Notes: generated by a model from the letters alone, not told the origin. 9,385 nt of DNA from Giesbergeria sp. (GCA_030690515.1 JAUYGP010000335.1:1-9385); one strand, 5' to 3'. Shown: positions 1-6,270, counted from the stretch's first letter. Numbers and translations: made by a program.

Positions 1-40
1 TGAGCGAATACCCTGCTGCGCTCGCGTGATCTATGAGCAC
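1..40. repeat. Terminal direct repeat, left copy
   Basis: These 40 bases are identical to the last 40 of the window (9346-9385). An exact terminal overlap of this size is what an assembler leaves when a circular path is cut open. It could equally be a short overlap that wrongly closed a linear piece. The same reading frame is open through both copies, which supports a genuine join. Confidence 0.95.
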
Positions 41-187
41 CTCGGACAGGCCATCAATGTGCGGCAGGCATTACGGTCTTGCGGCCTGTATGACCCGACC
101 GGTCCAGGGGTCGACGAAGCCACACGGATTGCCATCGCCAACGACATCGCGCCGGGCGAATGGCACCTGCGCGGGCGCTTTCAGTAG
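2..187 (+). CDS. C-terminal part of an unrecognised protein (continues from window end)
   Basis: The frame is open from base 2 and stops with TAG at 185-187. If the ends are joined through the 40-base repeat, it continues without a stop from about 9203 and gives roughly 110 residues, ending in GEWHLRGRFQ. The upstream part contains YRFLNDYETLTGLEMTQ. The composition is protein-like, with aromatic and charged residues well mixed and no low-complexity runs. I do not recognise the family: no catalytic or metal motif stands out, and there is no clear membrane segment. No credible start is visible, because the frame appears to begin at the breakpoint with the tesA fragment near 9222. It is probably the tail of a longer gene cut by a rearrangement or assembly join. 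Confidence 0.5.
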   Translation, partial: ERIPCCARVIYEHLGQAINVRQALRSCGLYDPTGPGVDEATRIAIANDIAPGEWHLRGRFQ

Positions 188-291
188 AGAGGTGGTACGG
201 ATAACGGATAGATTCAACCGCTTGGGCGTGTCAAAACGCCCCCCGGCGCCATCGTGATCATTTGAGGCCAGGAGACGGCGGGAGCGTCAGC

Positions 292-453
292 ATGACCATT
301 GTTTTGACCGGATCGTGTATCCACTGCAAATACACAGAATGTGTGGATGTGTGCCTTGTGCCCCAATGGAAAACCACCCCACGCATGGCGGCACTCTCCG
401 GTGCGGACGAATGGGCCATCGTTGACGCCAAGCGAACGGAACTCAAACGCTGA
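292..453 (+). pseudogene. fdxA: 7Fe ferredoxin (FdxA type) with internal deletion
   Basis: The 53-codon frame starts at ATG 292 behind a strong purine-rich ribosome site (GGAGACGGCGGGAG, 271-284) and ends with TGA at 451-453. Residues 1-22 (MTIVLTGSCIHCKYTECVDVC) match the N-terminus of the FdxA-type 3Fe-4S/4Fe-4S ferredoxin, including the first three cluster cysteines. From about residue 25 the sequence jumps to the family C-terminus (QWKTTP..., then GADEWAIVDAKRTELKR). The family is normally about 107 residues, so roughly 50 central residues are missing without loss of frame. These include the rest of the cysteines, with the CxxCxxC motif of the second cluster. The product could not hold the normal two clusters. 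Start, ribosome site and stop are intact, so it may still be translated. Normal FdxA is a soluble low-potential electron carrier. Confidence 0.75.
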
Positions 454-542
454 TGCAAGCCCCCGCCTGGTGGGCGACCTGTCGGTGTGGCTCATCATTG
501 TGATCGAGTTGCTGATCTTTAGGCTTTTATACCCCTGTCTTT
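454..542. other. Short non-coding spacer with probable breakpoint
   Basis: This 89-base stretch joins the fdxA remnant to the lpdA fragment. It is AT-richer than its neighbours (TTTAGGCTTTTATACCCC around 519-536) and holds no credible frame. The lpdA homology starts abruptly near 550, so the breakpoint probably lies at about 540-555. Confidence 0.4.
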
Positions 543-1271
543 TTGCGTTCTCAGGTGACGTTTGCGCCGGCCGAAGAGGGTGGAACCGCACCCGCGCCGC
601 AGACCTACGACCTGGTGCTGCAGGCCGTCGGCCGCACACCCAACGGCAAGAAGATCGCGGCCGAGAAAGCCGGCGTTGCCGTGACGGACCGCGGCTTCAT
701 CAACGTCGCTATCCAGATGCGCACCAATGTGCCGCGCATCTTCGCCATCCGCGACATCGTCGGCCAGCCGATGCTGGCGCACAAGGCGGTGCACGAGGCG
801 CATGTGGTGGCCGAAGTGATTGCCGGTGAACTGCAAGGCAACAAGGAACTGGCCGCCGCCGCCTTCAACGCCCGCGTGATCCCGAGCGTGGCCTACACCG
901 ACCCCGAAGTGGCCTGGGTTGGCCTCACGCAAGACCAGGCCAAGGCGCAGGGCATCAAGGTCAAGAAGGGCTTGTTCCCCTGGACCGCCTCCGGCCGCGC
1001 CATTGCCAATGGCCGCGACGAAGGCGTCACCAAGCTGCTGTTTGACGATTCGCCAGAAGCGCATGGCCACGGCAAGATCCTCGGCGGCGGCATGGTCGGC
1101 ACCCACGCCGGCGACATGATCGGCGAGATTGCGCTGGTGATCGAGATGGGCGCGGACGCGGTGGATATCGGCAAAACGATTCACCCGCACCCGACGCTGG
1201 GGGAATCCATCGGCATGGCGGCGGAGGTGGCGCATGGGAGCTGCACCAATTTGCCGCCGGTGCGTAAGTAA
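543..1271 (+). pseudogene. lpdA: Dihydrolipoamide dehydrogenase, C-terminal half only
   Basis: The 242-residue frame matches the C-terminal half of E3, the FAD enzyme that reoxidises dihydrolipoamide in 2-oxoacid dehydrogenase complexes. The end of the NAD domain is seen as LVLQAVGRTPN (residues about 24-34). The FAD-contacting segment follows, then the dimerisation domain from about residue 110 (VIPSVAYTDPEVAWVGLT). The catalytic His-Glu pair is present in HPTLGESIGMAAE (H216, E221). Missing are the N-terminal FAD-binding GxGxxG and the redox-active CxxxxC disulfide, so it cannot be active alone. Family members are about 475 residues, or about 600 with a lipoyl domain. The conserved Gly-Asp of the FAD site reads Arg-Asp here (FAIRDIVG, codon 750-752), which suggests decay. 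The frame opens just downstream of a breakpoint, so no natural start is claimed. It is followed by a terminator at 1297. Confidence 0.85.
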
Positions 1272-1296
1272 CGCCAAGACCGAAACTTGCACACAG

Positions 1297-1326
1297 AGCC
1301 CGAACTGGCAACGGTTCGGGCTTTTT
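1297..1326 (+). terminator. Rho-independent terminator after lpdA
   Basis: A perfect 9-bp stem is formed by AGCCCGAAC (1297-1305) and GTTCGGGCT (1314-1322). The loop has 8 bases and a run of five T (1322-1326) follows at once. It lies 26 bases after the lpdA stop, where the native gene would end its transcript. Confidence 0.9.
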
Positions 1327-1403
1327 GCTGTCTGGCTGCTCGGTATGAGTGGATGCGTAAAGACTGGATGGGCGTACGGGGTATCCCTTTAGCTCCAAAG
1401 ACA

Positions 1404-1620
1404 TCAATTCCCTGATTTTTCCCGCTTTTCCACCACCTTCTGGTAGGTGACCGGCTTTGTCATAACAGCTTGCTGGAGCAAGCGATAAAACAGTAAGCCT
1501 CTTGATTTGGATGTTCGGCGATTAAATTTGGCAATTTTCATAAAACTAGAGATATGAGGCTCATATTTGACTGCGCACGAATGCACTCGGCGTAATGCTG
1601 TGGTGGCTGCAAAGGCTCGG
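1404..1620 (-). pseudogene. IS1595/ISXO2-type transposase, C-terminal remnant
   Basis: On the minus strand, the end of an open frame reads KFNRRTSKSRGLLFYRLLQQAV, then TKPVTYQKVVEK and a stop at 1404. This pattern (FNRR, an R/S-rich turn, LFYRLLQQAV, then PVTY) is what I recall from the extreme C-terminus of IS1595-family (ISXO2-like DDE) transposases. The preceding residues (LRRVHSCAVKYEPHISSF) fit loosely to the segment before it. The DDE catalytic core is absent; upstream of about 1620 the open frame no longer resembles the family. No inverted terminal repeat could be assigned. The remnant lies between the lpdA terminator and the HEPN gene, so a past IS1595-type insertion may have brought in or disrupted this region. 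Confidence 0.5.
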
Positions 1621-1716
1621 CTCAAACGCCAAGAACATAATGTGCAAACCGTTGCTGCGATCGGTTTGGACTTTATTGACTGACCAAGATTGGGATTCTG
1701 CAGGCCGTCAATCTGA

Positions 1717-1845
1717 ATGAAGTCGGAACTTGCTAAAACGGACGAATCTATGAATTTAACTCTGAGCATTCCGTGGAAGTACAAGTTCTTCGGATCAAAC
1801 ACTTCTGAGCCCAGCTCCAGCCATCGGAGGGTACATGACCACTAG
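1717..1845 (+). CDS. Possible 42-residue leader ORF overlapping the HEPN gene
   Basis: A small frame starts at ATG 1717 (alternative ATG 1750) and ends with TAG at 1843-1845. It overlaps the start of the HEPN gene by 11 bases. Its product includes MNLTLSIPWKYKFFGSNTSE. I do not recognise it. The overlap would suit translational coupling. It could also be a frameshifted former N-terminus of the downstream gene, or chance. There is no clear ribosome site before either ATG. Confidence 0.2.
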   Translation: MKSELAKTDESMNLTLSIPWKYKFFGSNTSEPSSSHRRVHDH

Positions 1846-3184
1846 ACACCACATCACAGATTATGTGGACATCAAGCCATCGCACGAATTCGATGCCCGC
1901 TTTGTCATCAACGGGCGACCCAGTCCGCTCTGCGGAGTCAAGCTGTGGCTGCTGATCGATTGCCACGAGGACGCACGCATTCAAGTTACCGGGTCAGATC
2001 CTGCGTCTTCTCCGCATCCGCGTTCTTTTGACGGCACTATTGGTTCGCAACGCATGGTTAGCGAGATTGATCCAGCATGGGGATTCGAGGTTGAGGCCGA
2101 TGCCCTGCATGTTCGCCGGGTCAACACGAAACTTGGCCAGAGAGTTCACGGTGCTGACATCATGATCGACGACATTGGCCGATTGCGATTCAAGCGTCGA
2201 CTGGGAAAGGGCGCTGCGGCTGAGGCCGATCCGTGTGAAACCTTGACCACCATCTCGTTTCGCTTGAGTGATCTGAACTACGGTAGTCCTCACACTATTC
2301 CTATCACCGACTACCGTGGCAACAGGAAGGTCAAAGTATTGCAATTTCGCACTCTAAAAATGCGGCTTGCGAGCAGGGTTGTGAAACTGGAACTTCATCG
2401 GCATTGGAACTGGCATCAAGGAAAGTTTGATCAATTGGTTGCGGGAAGTTCCCCCGTACTGGTGGTTAAGCAAAGCCAATCACTGAGATGGGGTCAGCTA
2501 GAAGAAATTCAGCAGTTGGGCCAGGATGCCTGCCTTCTTCTCACGCTGGCAGCGCGTCATCTCGCAGTGGTACATGTCGTGGTTGCAGCTACCAAGGAGC
2601 GACACCTGGAGGAGTGGATGTATCCACTCAACCGCCAGCGTTCGACCACAGAAGAGGAGGCTACCGGGCCGCTCATCGATGAAAACGAGCTTGAAGATTA
2701 TTTCTCGTCCGTTGCAGTTCGCTGGTCTGCTTTGACGGATCAACAACGGGATGCTGTGCGGCAGGCGATCTTCTCGATTCACCCGGCCGTGGAGTCGTCC
2801 ATTGAGGGAAGCTTTTTACGGATGTTCACTGCCTTGGAGGGACTTGCAAAAACGTGGTTTCCCGATATGAGAAGGATTGACAAGAAGATTCCGGCACTCA
2901 TGACCGCTTTTCCCCCAGGCGTTGGTGGGCTATGGCCGATCATCGACCCAAACGAAGACGGTCTCGATGCAATTAGAAACCGTTTGGCACACGGGGGCAG
3001 TATGGGTGGGAAGCGAATGGAGGCACTTTCCGTCGGAATTGATCACCTTCAGATATGGATCGAGAAAATTTTGCTGGCCATACTGGCTTTTCCGAACAAA
3101 GTCTCGCCGCAAGATTGGCTTTCTAGACACGTCCAACAGCAACGGAGTGAGCTGCCAAGGCTGCGTGCAGTCGTAAAGGCCTAG
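1835..3184 (+). CDS. HEPN-domain protein, ApeA-like; putative abortive-infection RNase
   Basis: This is an intact 449-residue frame. ATG 1835 is preceded by a perfect Shine-Dalgarno GGAGGG (1826-1831), and the frame is closed by a stop shortly upstream. The first 230 or so residues look beta-rich and mixed, and I assign no family to them. Residues 300-430 look helical and end in a HEPN signature: IEGSFLRMFTALEGLAK at about 323-339, then AIRNRLAHG with R381-N-R-L-A-H386, the R-x4-H motif of HEPN ribonucleases. A variable N-terminal domain plus a C-terminal HEPN domain with an R-N-x-x-A-H core resembles the ApeA anti-phage group and related stand-alone HEPN proteins. Such proteins are thought to cut RNA after infection and stop growth. 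No signal peptide or membrane helix is seen. Base composition is clearly less GC-rich than lpdA or hipA, which suggests transfer. The HEPN call is fairly firm; the ApeA link and target are inference. Confidence 0.6.
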   Translation: MTTRHHITDYVDIKPSHEFDARFVINGRPSPLCGVKLWLLIDCHEDARIQVTGSDPASSPHPRSFDGTIGSQRMVSEIDPAWGFEVEADALHVRRVNTKLGQRVHGADIMIDDIGRLRFKRRLGKGAAAEADPCETLTTISFRLSDLNYGSPHTIPITDYRGNRKVKVLQFRTLKMRLASRVVKLELHRHWNWHQGKFDQLVAGSSPVLVVKQSQSLRWGQLEEIQQLGQDACLLLTLAARHLAVVHVVVAATKERHLEEWMYPLNRQRSTTEEEATGPLIDENELEDYFSSVAVRWSALTDQQRDAVRQAIFSIHPAVESSIEGSFLRMFTALEGLAKTWFPDMRRIDKKIPALMTAFPPGVGGLWPIIDPNEDGLDAIRNRLAHGGSMGGKRMEALSVGIDHLQIWIEKILLAILAFPNKVSPQDWLSRHVQQQRSELPRLRAVVKA

Positions 3185-3250
3185 CAGAACCCAGATCGGC
3201 CTTGGCTCCATAGGGTATTCGCAGCCATCACTTTCATTTCTTAATTTATG

Positions 3251-3294
3251 AAAAATCTGGCTTTAGCGCTTATGAATATTGCGCAAGCAGCTAT
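3251..3294 (-). repeat. Short interspersed repeat, copy A (inverted relative to copy B)
   Basis: Read on the minus strand, this 44-base element starts with ATAGCTGCTTGCGCA (the complement of 3280-3294) and ends in GATTTTT. It aligns without gaps to 5126-5169, identical over the first 15 bases and about 33 of 44 overall. From memory it resembles a short intergenic repeat frequent in Comamonadaceae genomes. Copies A and B lie on either side of the hipBA operon, facing each other. Confidence 0.75.
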
Positions 3295-3345
3295 TATTTT
3301 TGACAAACCAGGAAATCAAACCCAAAACCCGCACGCCTCATGATG

Positions 3346-3478
3346 CCGCTTGAATCCCGTGAGATGTGTTTTGATGCACACCACCTTGACCTACCGCCAA
3401 CGCAAGACACAGCCCGCGCACAAAGGTGTCAAGCCAAAGAATGAATCACCCAACAGTTTCAGCATGGGATTCAAGCCG
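3346..3478. repeat. Inverted-repeat-bounded element, about 130 bp
   Basis: CTTGAATCCC at 3349-3358 and its exact complement GGGATTCAAG at 3466-3475 enclose 107 bases. Pairing extends imperfectly on both sides (about 14 of 17). The interior has no open frame worth calling, though a shorter inner pair (CTTGAC and GTCAAG) is present. The layout fits a MITE remnant or a structured untranslated RNA upstream of hipBA. I see no target-site duplication. Confidence 0.5.
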
Positions 3479-3492
3479 GTAGCCGAATCAAC

Positions 3493-3514
3493 AAAATGAC
3501 CGATAGGTCATTTT
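3493..3514. promoter_or_regulatory. Operator-like palindrome upstream of hipBA
   Basis: AAAATGACC and GGTCATTTT form a perfect 9-bp inverted repeat around a 4-base GATA centre. The site lies 61 bases before the hipB start and has the size and symmetry expected for a dimeric HTH antitoxin. One arm (GGTCATTTT) recurs inside the hipB gene at 3605-3613. It is likely bound by the HipB-like protein for autoregulation, by analogy with other hip operons. Confidence 0.6.
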
Positions 3515-3540
3515 CACCCCCACCCCCATCCAATCCGCCC

Positions 3541-3559
3541 TAAAATTACCGAACGGTAA
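3541..3559 (+). promoter_or_regulatory. Candidate -10 box and second palindrome before hipB
   Basis: TAAAAT at 3541-3546 resembles a sigma-70 -10 element, but no good -35 lies at the usual distance. It overlaps TTACCGAACGGTAA (3546-3559), a 6-bp perfect inverted repeat around AA. A repressor on this site would block the promoter. The box would give a short leader, and a weak ribosome site AGGG (3565-3568) precedes ATG 3575. Confidence 0.4.
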
Positions 3560-3574
3560 GCACCAGGGCAAATC

Positions 3575-3859
3575 ATGGACGAAAGCAGCAAAATCATCCC
3601 GAGCGGTCATTTTTTGACAGCCACCGGCAAGGTCATCCAGACCACGGTCGAACTCGGCCAACTGGCCCGCGAACGCCGCCAGCAGATCGCGCTCACGCAG
3701 CTTGACGTGGCTGGCTTGAGCAACACTGGCAACCGCTTCATCGTCGAGCTGGAGCAGGGCAAGCCCACATTGCAATTGCAAAAGGTGCTTGATGTGCTGA
3801 ACTTGCTGGGCCTGGAGGTGGTGATTCGCGCCAAGGCGGGAGCCAGCCATGATGCCTGA
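3575..3859 (+). CDS. hipB: HipB-like XRE-family antitoxin/repressor
   Basis: This 94-residue protein carries a helix-turn-helix of the XRE/Cro-CI type at about residues 28-80. The pattern is LGQLARERRQQIALTQLDVA, followed by GLSNTGNRFIVELEQGKPT and a final helix-strand LQKVLDVLNLLGLEVVI typical of HipB. Its role would be to bind its partner toxin HipA, neutralise it, and repress the operon through the palindromes upstream. Family length is about 70-100 residues. The start at ATG 3575 is the first in frame after the operator region and has a weak AGGG ribosome site. It overlaps the hipA start by 11 bases, which points to translational coupling. HipB was not shown by search; the call rests on the motif and the intact HipA partner. 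Confidence 0.85.
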   Translation: MDESSKIIPSGHFLTATGKVIQTTVELGQLARERRQQIALTQLDVAGLSNTGNRFIVELEQGKPTLQLQKVLDVLNLLGLEVVIRAKAGASHDA

Positions 3860-5129
3860 TCCAAGCAGTACGCAATTGGCGGTTTTTTTCGGTGACCAAC
3901 TGGTGGGCCACGTGTTTGACAGTGCGCCTTTGTCCTTCGCCTACAGCGCCGAGTGGCTGGCCCGCCCCGAAACGGCGCAAATTGCCGCCATCACACCGGA
4001 AGCTGGCCCGATCAGCAGCGCGGCGGTCACGGCATTTTTTGAAAACCTGCTGCCCGAGGGTGAGTTGCGCCGTTTCATTGTCAGCAGCAAAAAGGCCTCC
4101 ACCCTGTTTGCCCTGTTGCGCGAAGTGGCGGGAGACACGGCGGGCGGCTTTGTCATCTTGCCAGCGGGCCAGCAACCCGAGCGCCCAGCCTACCAAGCCA
4201 CCACCTGGGCGGCACTGGCCGCACGCCTGGGGCAGCCAAGTGCGGCAGCGCTTGACTTGCAGGCTCCGCAAACCCGCATTTCCTTGTCGGGCGCACAGGA
4301 CAAAGCGGCGATTGCCTTGTTTGCCGACGGCCTGCCGCAACTGCCCTTGGGCACATCACCATCGACCCACATCCTCAAGCCCGACATCAAGCGGCTGGCC
4401 AAAGTCTGGCATTCGGCCGCCAACGAGACCCTCATCATGCGCACCGCCGCGCTGTGCGGTCTGCCGACGGCAGAGGTGTTTTACGAGCCCCTCACACAGG
4501 CCTGCGTGGTGCAGCGTTTTGATCGCCAACTGCGCCCTGACGGCTCGCTGGGCCGACTCATGCAGTACGACCTGTGCCAGCTCAGCGCCATCGCCTCAGA
4601 CAAGAAGTACGAGAAGGAGGGCGGCCCGGGTGTGGCCGAATGTGCGCAACTGATTCGCCACTACAGCAGCGTGCCGGCGGTGGATTTGAAGAATTTTCTG
4701 GCTTGGCTGTTTTTCAACCTGTACACCGGCAACAACGACGGCCATGCCAAAAACCTGTCAATCTATCGTGCGCCCGGCGGAGGCATCCGGCTGACACCGT
4801 TTTATGACCTGATGTGCACCCGCATCTACCCCGGCTTGTCACGCGAGTTTGCGTTGGCCATCGGCGGTGAAGTTTTGCCCGGTGCCATGACACGCGGCCA
4901 TGTGGAGCAAATGGCTCAGAGCATGGGCATTCGTGCGGCGTTTGCACTGGGCATTGCCGCTGACATGGCCCAACGTGTTCCCGTCGCCATGGAGGCCGCC
5001 ATCACGGCGGTACAGCCAGATTTGTCGCCGGGCGCCAAGACCCTGGCCCTGCGCCTGCAAAGCTTTGTGCGCAAAACCACGCAGCAGATGTCCAAGCGCC
5101 TGCTGTCTAAGTTGGTATTAAATGTATAG
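3849..5129 (+). CDS. hipA: HipA-like serine/threonine kinase toxin
   Basis: This is an intact 426-residue frame and family members are about 410-440 residues. ATG 3849 overlaps the hipB stop; ATG 3852 is an alternative. HipA kinases phosphorylate a target (glutamyl-tRNA synthetase for E. coli HipA), causing growth arrest and persistence. Visible motifs are the HipA N-terminal lobe, with a short G-rich region and FFENLLPEGELRR (63-75), and the gate segment RISLSGAQDK (143-152). S145 there aligns with E. coli autophosphorylation site Ser150. HILKPD (174-179), the catalytic loop NNDGHAKNLS (295-304, D297) and the metal site FYDLM (318-322, D320) follow. All key residues appear present, so it should be active. 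The target cannot be read from sequence. The stop codon TAG lies inside the short repeat at 5126-5169, which may have replaced the native C-terminus. Confidence 0.9.
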   Translation: MMPDPSSTQLAVFFGDQLVGHVFDSAPLSFAYSAEWLARPETAQIAAITPEAGPISSAAVTAFFENLLPEGELRRFIVSSKKASTLFALLREVAGDTAGGFVILPAGQQPERPAYQATTWAALAARLGQPSAAALDLQAPQTRISLSGAQDKAAIALFADGLPQLPLGTSPSTHILKPDIKRLAKVWHSAANETLIMRTAALCGLPTAEVFYEPLTQACVVQRFDRQLRPDGSLGRLMQYDLCQLSAIASDKKYEKEGGPGVAECAQLIRHYSSVPAVDLKNFLAWLFFNLYTGNNDGHAKNLSIYRAPGGGIRLTPFYDLMCTRIYPGLSREFALAIGGEVLPGAMTRGHVEQMAQSMGIRAAFALGIAADMAQRVPVAMEAAITAVQPDLSPGAKTLALRLQSFVRKTTQQMSKRLLSKLVLNV

Positions 5130-5169
5130 CTGCTTGCGCACGTTCTACGAGGGCTAGGGCATGATTTTT
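5126..5169 (+). repeat. Short interspersed repeat, copy B
   Basis: This copy begins ATAGCTGCTTGCGCA and ends GATTTTT. It aligns gaplessly with copy A at 3251-3294 on the opposite strand. The TAG at its left edge (5127-5129) serves as the stop codon of hipA. With copy A it brackets the hipBA operon. Confidence 0.75.
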
Positions 5170-5285
5170 CTTGCAGAATTGAATTTTTTGGCAAATTCAG
5201 TCGACCGCTCAAGCTGCTTCACCCGCCTGCTCCATGCCCACGCCAAAACGCTCGGGGCCATCAGCGGCGGACACCAGTTCCAGAT
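5170..5285. other. Spacer without an assignable gene
   Basis: No feature could be assigned. A minus-strand frame (LELVSAADGPERFGVGMEQ, ending at about 5208) looks protein-like, but it is short and not recognised. It may be the last residues of another broken gene. Confidence 0.3.
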
Positions 5286-5501
5286 TCAAGAAGGGATGGG
5301 GCAGGCGATCAGTTCGTCCCAGCATGTTCGATTGCGCCCTTGTTGCTTGGCTTTGTAAAGCTGCTTATCGGCAAGCTGGATGACCTGGATGGGGGTGTGG
5401 GAGCTGCAACAAGACAGTGTGATGCCACCGACAGAGATCGTGAGGTGTGGATGAATTTTGGAGGCGGTATTCCAGCGTGTATTGCCCACGTACTTGTCCA
5501 T
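5286..5501 (-). pseudogene. GGDEF-domain protein, C-terminal remnant
   Basis: The minus-strand frame contains HLTISVGGITL, then QLADKQLYKAKQQGRNRT and a stop at 5286. This is the canonical end of a GGDEF (diguanylate cyclase) domain: the beta strand TISVGG, the helix ADKxLYxAKxxGRN and the final strand. The GGDEF signature itself and everything upstream of about 40 residues of domain are missing, so it cannot make c-di-GMP. The frame loses resemblance upstream of about 5460. It differs in sequence from the complete GGDEF protein at 7623, so it is not a recent copy of it. Confidence 0.75.
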
Positions 5502-5586
5502 CTTTCCTCTTGCTCATTTCGTAATCTCCAATGTCTGAATTTAACCATCAGCTATGGAGTCCGTTTTTCGGGGGCAAGATCAGACT

Positions 5587-5611
5587 GGCGACCCGCGGCG
5601 ACCCGCGGCGA
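5587..5611. repeat. 10-bp tandem repeat, 2.5 copies
   Basis: GGCGACCCGC occurs twice in tandem (5587-5596, 5597-5606) and is followed by GGCGA. It sits at the edge of the PhzF-like fragment. It may mark a slippage event or a rejoined break. Confidence 0.8.
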
Positions 5612-5831
5612 GACGCAGGCCTTGGCGCAGGGTCGGTTTCTACACCGCCCCAGCATCCTGCACGCAACAGTCATAGGTGATTCTGAATTGCGCGTTCAGG
5701 TGGGTGGCCGGGTCTGCCTGGTGGGGGGCGGGGCTTTGCGTCTCCCGGATGAGTGGTTGGTGGGGCAGGGCCTCAATGCGACTCCGCCCGCGGATCAAAC
5801 GCATCCTGCAGCCCATCCCCCAGAAAATTGA
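5598..5831 (+). pseudogene. PhzF-like isomerase/epimerase, C-terminal remnant
   Basis: The plus frame reads GETQALAQGRFLHRPSILHA, then SELRVQVGGRVCLVGGGALRLPD. A pattern of QG..hhRPS..., then R-V-x-V-G-G and a G-x-L-x-L-P ending is typical of the last 45-50 residues of PhzF-family proteins (phenazine biosynthesis-like isomerases). The catalytic N-terminal half is absent. Family resemblance ends near 5750, and the frame runs on to a stop at 5829-5831 in sequence that overlaps the permease gene on the other strand. It may have been the convergent neighbour of the permease in the source genome. Confidence 0.5.
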
Positions 5832-6270
5832 CCGCGATGACGGTCACAAAGATCAACAGGTCGGGGTAGAGCGCCAGGGCCGGCGCGCGCGAGATCAGCT
5901 CTTGCGCGTTGTTGAGCATGTTGCCCCAGCTTGGGGTGGGTGGTTGGATGCCCAGGCCGAGAAAGCTCAGCGTGCTCTCCAGTAGGATGATCTGCCCGAC
6001 CGCCAAACTCAGCGCCACGATGATCGGCGAGGTGGTGTTGGGCAACACGTGCACACTCAGAATGTGGCGCGCACTGGCGCCCTGGGTGCGCGCCGCCAGC
6101 ACGAACTCACGGGTCATCAGGCTCAGCGTGGAGGCGCGCACCATGCGCGCCACGGTGGTCCACTCGACCAGCGCAATGATGAAGACAATGCGGTAAAAAT
6201 TGGCCGCGCTGGAGCGCACAAACTCTTGCGAGAAACCGAGCTTCTGCAAGTCAATGGCGGCAAACACGAT
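5773..6270 (-). pseudogene. Peptide/nickel-type ABC transporter permease (DppC/OppC), C-terminal half
   Basis: The minus-strand frame ends at 5773 with NFLGDGLQDAFDPR, the usual end of DppC/OppC/GsiD-type permeases. Upstream are EFVLAARTQGASARHILSVH followed by LPN, which is the EAA loop that contacts the ATPase. Next come the membrane segment SPIIVALSLAVGQIILLES, the motif LSFLGLGIQPPTPSWG, and a last helix YPDLLIFVTVIAVNFLGDGL. The native family is about 280-300 residues and only about 165 remain. The first half is replaced by the IS110-type transposase: the two homologies meet between about 6255 and 6280 with no spacer. It cannot form a working permease. Substrate cannot be told. Confidence 0.85.

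Noticed and set aside
510..545. Possible third copy of the short repeat found at 3251 and 5126
   Set aside because: Its complement shares only a loose GGGGTATAAAAGCC-like stretch and lacks the ATAGCTGCTTGCGCA core.
519..1292. Long minus-strand frame (257 codons) opposite lpdA
   Set aside because: High-GC shadow of a recognised gene; its residues (repeated H, R, A, G) resemble no family.
1566..1680. Plus-strand short frame ending IGLDFID, between the IS1595 remnant and the HEPN gene
   Set aside because: Protein-like and about 38 residues, but no ribosome site, no recognised family, and it overlaps the transposase remnant on the other strand.
3738..4340. Minus-strand 200-codon frame opposite hipB/hipA
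   Set aside because: Shadow of the clearly coding hipBA frames; rich in R, G, A and Q with no motif.
3892..4653. Plus-strand 253-codon frame inside hipA
   Set aside because: Alternate frame of hipA, dominated by R, P, S and C runs; hipA itself has all kinase motifs.
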